Shown here piece after piece: positions 7,351 through 13,298 of a stretch of DNA of 13,298 nucleotides. This DNA is from Euperipatoides rowelli (lineage: Eukaryota; Onychophora; Udeonychophora; Euonychophora; Peripatopsidae). The stretch lies in NCBI GenBank assembly GCA_003024985.2, contig PXIH01S0012686.1. The stretch is one strand, 5' to 3'. How positions within the stretch are numbered: position 1 is the stretch's first letter; every line of letters starts with the position of its first letter. The position numbers were made by a program, and so were the translations under genes. Under the pieces are notes generated by a model, which saw only the letters and a list, made by a program, of their open reading frames with translations, made no database searches and was not told where the DNA came from.

Positions 7351-8125
7351 ACAAGTTACTCAGGAAAATTTCGATTTATTAATGGAAAGAGTGGGCATTG
7401 TTGAATCTCTTGCGAATAAAGTTGATAAAATTGAAAACCAACAATATCTGATTCTCAATGCACAACATACTATTTCTAAACAACTTGATGACATTATTGC
7501 TAAGGTTGACATTAATATCTCTGATATTAAAATTACAAATTCAAATTTGTCTTCCTTGGTTACTGAAGTACAAGAACAAATTCTACTCATGGATGAAAAA
7601 TTAGCACTGCTTGAGATCTCTGCACGTGAGGCTAACCTGCTTTTTGGTGTAAAAGATTAACTGACTAATATTCCCATAAATGATGTGGTATCCTCCCTGG
7701 GTTTCCTGGATGGTTTCAAAACAGATATTGTTTCAACTTCTTTCAGATTAGGTAAACATAAAACTGGATTCTGCATACCCATACTAATAAAATTTACTAC
7801 AAAATTTTGCCGTGATCTCATTTTGAAGCAGTCATCTAAACTCAATGGATCCACTTTAAATTTGCGACCACACCTACCCAAAGATATACAATTTGCTCAA
7901 ACTAAATTGAGACAAATGTTTAAAAATAATAATAAACCATTGCGCTTGCATCTTAACACAGTAAAAATTGATGGTCAAGTTTATCGATATAATCGATTGT
8001 CAGACAATGTTGTAAAGATCCTACCATTAGATAACATACAAACTCAATGTAACTCTATTGATTCTGGCATGGGTGTAAATGATACAACAATCTTGTCTTC
8101 TGCTAGCCCTGTTCAAAACATATAG
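7337..8125 (+). pseudogene. ORF1 protein (coiled coil plus nucleic-acid-binding-like domain), one nonsense codon
   Basis: In LINEs the ORF1 protein binds the element RNA and helps form the RNP. The frame is open from the ATG at 7337 to TAG 8123-8125 except for a TAA at 7658-7660, about codon 108. The first 100 residues are rich in heptad-like Ile/Leu/Val (VESLANKVDKIENQ, ISKQLDDIIAKVDINISDIK), indicating a coiled coil. Residues about 130-215 (STSFRLGKHKTGFCIPILIKF and LNLRPHLPKDIQFAQTKLRQM) resemble the RRM/C-terminal part of L1-type ORF1p or the FP-type domain of other ORF1 proteins; I cannot decide between them. The 2A-like motif overlaps its 5' end in another frame. After the TAG the same frame runs on into the endonuclease. 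Confidence 0.7.
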
Positions 8126-8315
8126 CTACAAGATTCATGTCATACTTTGATCACTTTGAATAATTACACCCATTGTTTGTATTCTGATCAAAACTTCAAA
8201 GTGTCGTTAAAATCTTTATATTTTTGCTACCAAAATGTCTGAAGTATTTAAAAAGATCTAGATTCTTTCCATTCATCATTGCTACTTGACCACTATGATA
8301 TATTTTTCCTGAGAC

Positions 8316-8320
8316 ATGGC
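8316..8320. repeat. Target-site duplication ATGGC, left copy
   Basis: Abuts the left TIR of the hAT-like insert; part of the codons for the E-T-W-L endonuclease motif. Confidence 0.85.
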
Positions 8321-9881
8321 CAGACCTCTAAGATTAGCAGGTCTGCAGGCCCGGGGCCTGTAAAACTTATTTCTGGACCCCTAAAACCTTTAAAGAACAA
8401 GTCCGAACGGACGTGTGAAAAATTTGTTTGTTTTTTTATAAAAAGAATCTCATAATTTAAAATGCTTTATAATTTTAGCTTGTATAAATCTAATCCTTAA
8501 ATTCCTGATATCTTAGATTTTAAAAATAAAAATAAAATACATTCACGAAGAAGCTTCAAATAAAGAGATGTAATAAATGTACTCTTATACTGTTTATCAA
8601 CAAAACATGAAAGTTTATCCCTCGGCAAATTTTTTTTTTTTTAATTTGGAAATTGGAATCAATATTAAAGTCATGAGCCCGCTTCAAACATTTAATTTCT
8701 TGCTTAGAATAAAAAAATTATAAAAGTACTTAGAAAATCCTGGGATGTGTTCAAAGTTTGAACAATGTTGTCAGTATTTGAGTAAATAATCTGACTATCA
8801 CGCTAATTAGTAATTGCCTACTGTATGTTAAATTAATTGCTTAAGGTCACCACCAGGGGCAGGATTACTAAAAGAATAAAGATCATTTGTAAAAAGCTTT
8901 CTCCAATGAATCAAGTATTTTTGTGAGAGTTTATATTGTACCTTTATTTACTAAAAATCTTTTTCACAAAATCTTTTTATAATGATGAATCTTTTTTATT
9001 ATTCATCATTAAACTTGTAAAATTAAAAAAAATATCGTACTTTTCTCTCAGTAATCCTAATAAAAACATTTTTTGTTCTCATTTTTATTAATTGACAGAG
9101 TTGGGAAATATTAATTGATTCCTTTGAAACGGTTCAGAGTTAATTTTCATGGCTTTAAAAATTAAATTAAGCTTGTTTCAACTTGTTAAAATATATTTGT
9201 AAAATTAAAAAAAAAACATTTCAAACCCAAGTTAGCAAATTTTTTTGTATAAAATGATGAGAAATAATGTGATGCTTTTAAATTACAAGCATTTCCTTCC
9301 TTCTAATAAATCTTATTTCTTTAGAAAATATAATAATAATCTCTCCCCCTATACACACATTTCAACAGCATTCTAAATCTATACTCGTCATACACAGTTA
9401 AAAACAAAGAAAATAAATAAATCCTCAGATTATTCTGCTTAGAAATTACATTTTGGCAAAGAGTTTTTTTTTTTAAATTTTAAGAATAATAACATAATCA
9501 TAGGTCTACTTTTTTTTTAAAAAAAAAGTATAAATTTGTGGATTTCAGATGTTTGGCTTCCAGCTCTATGCAGATTTTGTAATCTAAATGTAAGAGGGCT
9601 ACCTTCCAGTTTATTTACATTTTTAGGAAAAATAAATGATAGATTATACTGTATGATAGATTATAATTCATTGATTATTAAATTATTGCTCAAACTAAAT
9701 TACAGACTTAGATATTTGAATGCTTGCAACTATAAAAGCTATAGCTAGCATTCCTTAAAAAAAAAAATACTTAAAAATGCTTTTAAAAGCTGGGCTCCTA
9801 AACTAAAATTCCGGGCCTGTAAACTTTATAACTTGGGAGACTGAAGGGCACCTAATTTTTTTTTAAATTCTTAGACCTCTG
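8321..9881. mobile_element. hAT-like non-autonomous DNA element nested in ORF2 (1,561 bp)
   Basis: The left end reads CAGACCTCTAAGA and the reverse complement of the right end reads CAGAGGTCTAAGA (11 of 13). CAGRGG-type short TIRs are typical of hAT elements. ATGGC flanks both ends (8316-8320 and 9882-9886), a 5-bp target duplication; most hAT elements make 8 bp, although 5-bp groups are known. Removing the insert with one ATGGC lets the codons across the junction read E-T-W-L-D-D, the expected endonuclease motif, which proves the boundaries. The interior is AT-rich with no convincing transposase. A direct subterminal motif CCGGG(G)CCTGTAAA occurs near both ends (about 8352 and 9812). Confidence 0.85.
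9508..9529. repeat. Perfect 22-bp palindrome AC-T9-A9-GT
   Basis: Nine T followed by nine A, bracketed by AC and GT, inside the hAT-like insert. It could extrude a short hairpin, but in AT-rich repeat DNA it may be a joined pair of homopolymer tracts. Confidence 0.8.
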
Positions 9882-9886
9882 ATGGC
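9882..9886. repeat. Target-site duplication ATGGC, right copy
   Basis: Direct partner of 8316-8320, immediately outside the right TIR, followed by the continuing endonuclease frame. Confidence 0.85.
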
Positions 9887-12397
9887 TCGATGACGCTACT
9901 ACTGATTCACTTTTGGCTGGCAGCTATATCACTTATAGACGAGATAGGAAATCTTGTGGAGGTGGTCTGGCTGTAATACTTAAGCCCTGTCTCAGATCAA
10001 ACTTGACCTATACATCCAAAGAAATTGAACTAATGTGTTGCACAGTTATAATAAACAATAAACGTTTTCATTTTATTTTAGCTTATTTACCACCACCTAT
10101 AAATATCCAAACTATTGATATTTTGTATAATAACTTGACAAATGTTTTTGACCTTATTGATTGTGATGATAACATAATACTATTAGGTGATTTTAATCTT
10201 CTGCAATACAATCCTCATACAAATATTTCACATGATATTACAATTTATTTCTTAAATATTTTGAACACATTTGGTTTAAGGCAGCAATTATTATTTCCTA
10301 CTAGACTTAATCATTTTCTTGATTTTATTTTTACAAATTTTGATTTATATATATCACCTGAAAATAACATCTTTACATCAGATCACTGCGCTCTTTCTTT
10401 TAATATCAAACATGAATTTAAACCTATAATACACAGACAGAACAGACATTTTGTGCTCAACTATAAACAAACAGATATTGATAAACTCAATGAGTATCTT
10501 TCAAATACAAACTGGATTTCCCTCTTTAACCCTCTAGATATTAACTCATCTTTTGAAAAATTCCTTAATACTCTACAATCTGGAATAAACCTAACTACTC
10601 CTAAAATTTTCTTCAATAATAACTCTACCAAATACTTCCCTTTATTTAACTCTGAATTAGATAGAATTCTTAAAATAAAAAAATCTACTCATCACATCTA
10701 TAAAGATTCTCCCTCTGAATACTCATATACTTTTTAAAGAAACAAGATCTTACTTTAACAAACTCAAATATACAAAAAATTTATATATCAATCAATTACT
10801 CACAAATGGAAATGATAAGAATTCTTTATGGAACTTTATAAAATTTTCCAAGGGTAGTAATAAAGATACTCTCCCCTATATTATGAACTATAATAATATT
10901 TCCTTCGAATCTGATCTTGATATTGCAACTCAATTTCAAAATTATTTCTCTAGCAATTATAGTCAGAGAACTTCATATGACCTACCACATATCACCAACT
11001 CTCCATACGTTACTAATATCCCTTATGACATTATTCATTCTGATATTCTTGAAGCTATAAATAAGCTTAAATCAGGCTATGGCACTACTTTTGACAAGGT
11101 CCCTTCAAACATCCTTAAACTTGTCTATTCATCTATCGCTGATATCTTATATCTACTGATAAATTCTATTTTTACTACTGGAATTTTTCCTTCAAGCTTA
11201 AAGACATTTATAGTCATACTAAACACAAAAAGGGACCTAAATCTTCTATTGAAAACTATAGGCCCATTTCTAACCTCCCATTATTCTCCAAAATTATAGA
11301 ATCCATTCTTTATATAAAATTTATTCTTCTGTCAAATATAATCTTTCCCCTTTTCAACATGGTTTCCTTAAAAACCGTTCAACTTTGACCAATCTCTCAT
11401 CTTTCATTGGATATGTATCTGATGTTATGTCTTGTGGTGGTCAGGTTGAGGCCATTTATATCGACTTCTCTAAAGCTTTTTATGGAATCGATCATAACCG
11501 CCTTATACATAATCTACACGCTTTAATATTACTCAAATCAACTTAAATCTTATTTCTGACTACTTAAATAACCGACACCAGATCATTAAAATCAGAGATA
11601 CTCTTTCAATCTATACACTAGTCCAATCTGGAGTTGTACAGGGCTCTATACTGGGCCCTTTATTATTCAATCTATATATAAATGACCTCCATGATTACTT
11701 GACAAGTCATTGCATTTTATTTGTGGATGACTGTAAAATTTATGCTAAAATTGATAGCTCATCTAACCAATTGTCCCTACAACATGATCTCAATAAGTTT
11801 ATTGAATGGTGCAGACTCTGGGATATGTCTATTAATTGTATAAAATGTAACCAGATATCATTTACAAATAAGACTACACCTTATTTTTTTAATTATAGGC
11901 TACACTCGATGGTCATGCCCTTGAAAATACACATGCTATTAAGGCCTTGGTATTACTATTTCAAGTTCTCTAAATCTTTCATTACATATAAATCAAATAT
12001 GACAAATATATATTTTGTTCTAATAAGACCAGTTCTGAAATATTGTTCTCCTCTCTTCTTAAACTGTTCATCGACTGATAAATGGAAACTCAAACGTGTC
12101 CAATATCTTTTCCTCCTTTGTCTATCTAATAAGCTACACCTTAACACTATTCGCCTCTCCTACCAAGAATTGTGTATTCTTTTCAAAATTCATACACTCG
12201 AACATAAAAGATCAATTTCATCTCTTAATTTCCTCAACAATTTAATAAACTTTAATGTTGATAGTGAACTTCTTAGATTTTATATTACTTATCATAATCA
12301 TACCATTCATAATACCAGAAATACCCTTACTTTTAATATTCCTTTTTCTCATAACAATTCTATTTACTGTAACCCACTTACAGTATCACTGCAATGA

Positions 12398-12680
12398 AAT
12401 TGTGTAATACACATAACATAAACCAATTTAATATTCCTTTTCCTCAATTCAAATCTTTATGTCAAACAAATATTCCTTCAATACACAATCTTTTTTATGA
12501 ATACTAATTCCTCTTTATTCTATTATTTATAACTTTTCTTTTCTTTGTATTTTTTTTTTTTTCTCAACCATTATTTAATTTGATTGTTGTCATTCCTTTT
12601 TTNATTTAATACTCCATTTTGATTAAAAACTGTAATTGATCCTTTGGATCGTTGTTTTTGCTATAAATAAATAAATAAAT
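12398..12680 (+). other. 3' end of right retrotransposon: 3' region, hairpin and AAAT tail
   Basis: T-rich sequence with poly-T runs (around 12549) and one N at 12603. The hairpin GATCC-TTT-GGATC lies at 12638-12650, followed by GTTGTTTTTGC and the tail TATAAATAAATAAATAAAT (12662-12680). The plan matches the left retrotransposon's end. The first part may still hold the last decayed codons of ORF2. Confidence 0.7.
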
Positions 12681-12890
12681 TCACAAATTTTTATTGAAAA
12701 ATATAAAGAATTTTATTTTATTACCGATGCATTAAAAATGAACAATAATTCTGATTTTTATGCTAATAAAATAAACAGCTGATCTATTTTACATTCATCT
12801 CTAACTTCAGCTGCTTTCCTTCATAAATACCAGTGGACTAAAGAAGAAAATAAGCTATTAATAGATTCCTTTAAAGGCATAACTGACCAG
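12681..12890 (+). pseudogene. Possible Myb/SANT-like coding fragment
   Basis: One frame is open over about 70 codons with a single TGA (12780-12782): first SQIFIEKYKEFYFITDALKM and onward, then, ending before TAA at 12891, a segment with KYQWTKEENKLLIDSFKGI. The W-T-x-E-E-N-x-L-L-I-x-x-F spacing recalls the first helix of Myb/SANT-like or trihelix DNA-binding domains carried by many invertebrate transposons and transcription factors. It lies directly after the retrotransposon tail, so it may be the flank into which the element inserted. Short and low-complexity, so chance is possible. Confidence 0.3.
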
Positions 12891-12893
12891 TAA

Positions 12894-13298
12894 GGCTTTG
12901 CTTATGCCAGAGAGTTTGAATAAATACGTCATTAGACTCATTCATTAGAATCATTACGGTACTAATGTAAAAATTCTAAATTAACTGGATTGTTAACAAA
13001 GCAACATTATTTTATTTTTACTTGTTGTTTTGAATTTAATAAATTAATGGTATCTACTATCTACTTATTTCTGAGTATTTTATACTTTACTATTCTTTCT
13101 AAAATACTGCACAAAATGATTTTATTTGTAATTAATGTTTCAAATATTAAATAATAAACAAATAAAACACTATTGGGCTATTTTTAAAATAAAAATTATA
13201 TTTCCTTGTTAATGCAGCCTACAAATACAAATATGCCGGACAACAACAGACCATAGTTCAGCAAGGTTGTCCCTGGTCCTAATCTAATATTTTTTTAA
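12894..13298. other. AT-rich spacer without recognised content
   Basis: I see no ORF of note, no inverted ends and no structured RNA in this stretch. Confidence 0.6.

Larger units (their letters stand above)
8126..12397 (+). pseudogene. ORF2 endonuclease/reverse transcriptase of right retrotransposon, interrupted and frameshifted
   Basis: Encodes the enzyme of target-primed reverse transcription. The endonuclease starts at about 8200 (SLKSLYFCYQN, catalytic Asn), with stops at 8240 and 8249. It is cut by the hAT-like insertion at ETW and resumes at 9887 with LDDATTDSLLAGSY, then GGGLAV, AYLPPP, GDFN (10186-10197), FLDFIFTN and SDHC (10378). RT landmarks: IENYRPISNLPLFSKIIE, GFLKNRST, IDFSKAFYGIDH (motif A, GAC at 11463), GVVQGSILGPLLF (about 11622-11663) and FVDD (11720-11731). 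The C-terminal block has IRPVLKYCSPLF. Frame changes are near 8308, 10730, 11222, 11312, 11525 and 11905. A short deletion near 11990 probably removes part of the segment before IRPVLKYC. The last open piece ends at 12397. The catalytic motifs are present but the gene cannot be functional. Confidence 0.85.
7000..12680 (+). mobile_element. CR1/L2/Crack-group non-LTR retrotransposon (right copy), decayed and interrupted
   Basis: Plus-strand LINE with a T-rich leader, a 2A-like motif, ORF1 with coiled coil, ORF2 with AP-type endonuclease and RT, and a 3' end with hairpin and AAAT tail. It is interrupted by a hAT-like element at 8321-9881, so its own sequence is about 4.1 kb. The 5' boundary is uncertain; only the protein-coding start and the foldback element just upstream limit it. 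The presence of a 2A-like peptide at the N-terminal side of ORF1 is a known trait of some CR1, L2 and Crack elements. Protein motifs differ clearly from the left copy, so they are different families. Confidence 0.8.

Noticed and set aside
7360-7881. Minus-strand ORFs at 7360-7590 and 7657-7881
   Set aside because: Antisense shadows of ORF1.
9536-9748. 70-codon plus-strand ORF in the hAT-like insert
   Set aside because: Low-complexity AT-rich translation with no hAT transposase motif; most likely chance.
11956-12147. Minus-strand ORF of 63 codons
   Set aside because: Antisense to the C-terminal part of the RT ORF.
1-13298. CRISPR array, tRNA, rRNA or bacterial operon
   Set aside because: No regularly spaced direct repeats, no cloverleaf and no ribosomal sequence were seen; introns and LINEs show eukaryotic DNA.

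Overview
The window is AT-rich eukaryotic repeat DNA, most likely from an invertebrate animal. The coding pieces resemble animal non-LTR retrotransposons, one gene has a GT-AG intron, and polyadenylation signals are of the AATAAA type. An arthropod such as a hemipteran, or another AT-rich invertebrate such as a cnidarian, would fit, but no host gene or RNA gene pins this down. I see no convincing host gene. Nearly everything is mobile DNA in several layers of decay. Two ambiguous bases (N) are at 6909 and 12603.

Region 1 (about 20-3345, minus strand): a nearly full-length but decayed non-LTR retrotransposon of the CR1/L2/Crack group. Its 5' leader is at about 3345-3080. One long degenerate ORF runs leftward from about 3079 to 180, with an AP-type endonuclease followed by a reverse transcriptase. 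Its 3' end has a small hairpin and a TAAATAAA-like tail near 25-76.

Region 2 (3400-6351, transposase gene on minus strand): a well-preserved 2,952-bp DNA transposon with 32-bp terminal inverted repeats (31 of 32 positions match) flanked by ATAT. It carries a two-exon transposase gene (exon 1 5986-5899, intron, exon 2 5575-3660). A conserved pattern of D, then SDSC-GQN, then GH-D-E suggests an RNase H-fold transposase. Exons join in phase, and a single in-frame TGA at 3986-3984 is the only break seen. The terminal motif occurs again twice inside the right end. The 4-bp duplication and acidic triad suggest the Sola superfamily, but this is an inference. The intron carries what looks like an unrelated hAT terminus.

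Region 3 (6356-7000): AT-rich spacer and a 265-bp foldback (MITE-like) element with perfect 40-bp inverted repeats.

Region 4 (about 7000-12680, plus strand): a second CR1/L2/Crack-group retrotransposon. It begins with a damaged 2A-like peptide motif (GDVETN) and a coiled-coil ORF1. An endonuclease/RT ORF2 follows in the same frame, separated from ORF1 only by a TAG. A 1,561-bp hAT-like non-autonomous element (8321-9881, 5-bp target duplication ATGGC) is inserted exactly in the endonuclease E-T-W-L motif. ORF2 has several frameshifts and a probable small deletion. The 3' end has a GATCC-TTT-GGATC hairpin and an AAAT-repeat tail.

Region 5 (12681-13298): a possible fragment of a Myb/SANT-like coding sequence, then spacer without recognisable content.

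The two retrotransposons lie head to head with the DNA transposon and foldback element between them. The nested insertions give a relative order: the right retrotransposon is older than the hAT-like insert inside it. The near-identical repeats and almost open transposase suggest the Region 2 transposon is among the younger arrivals.
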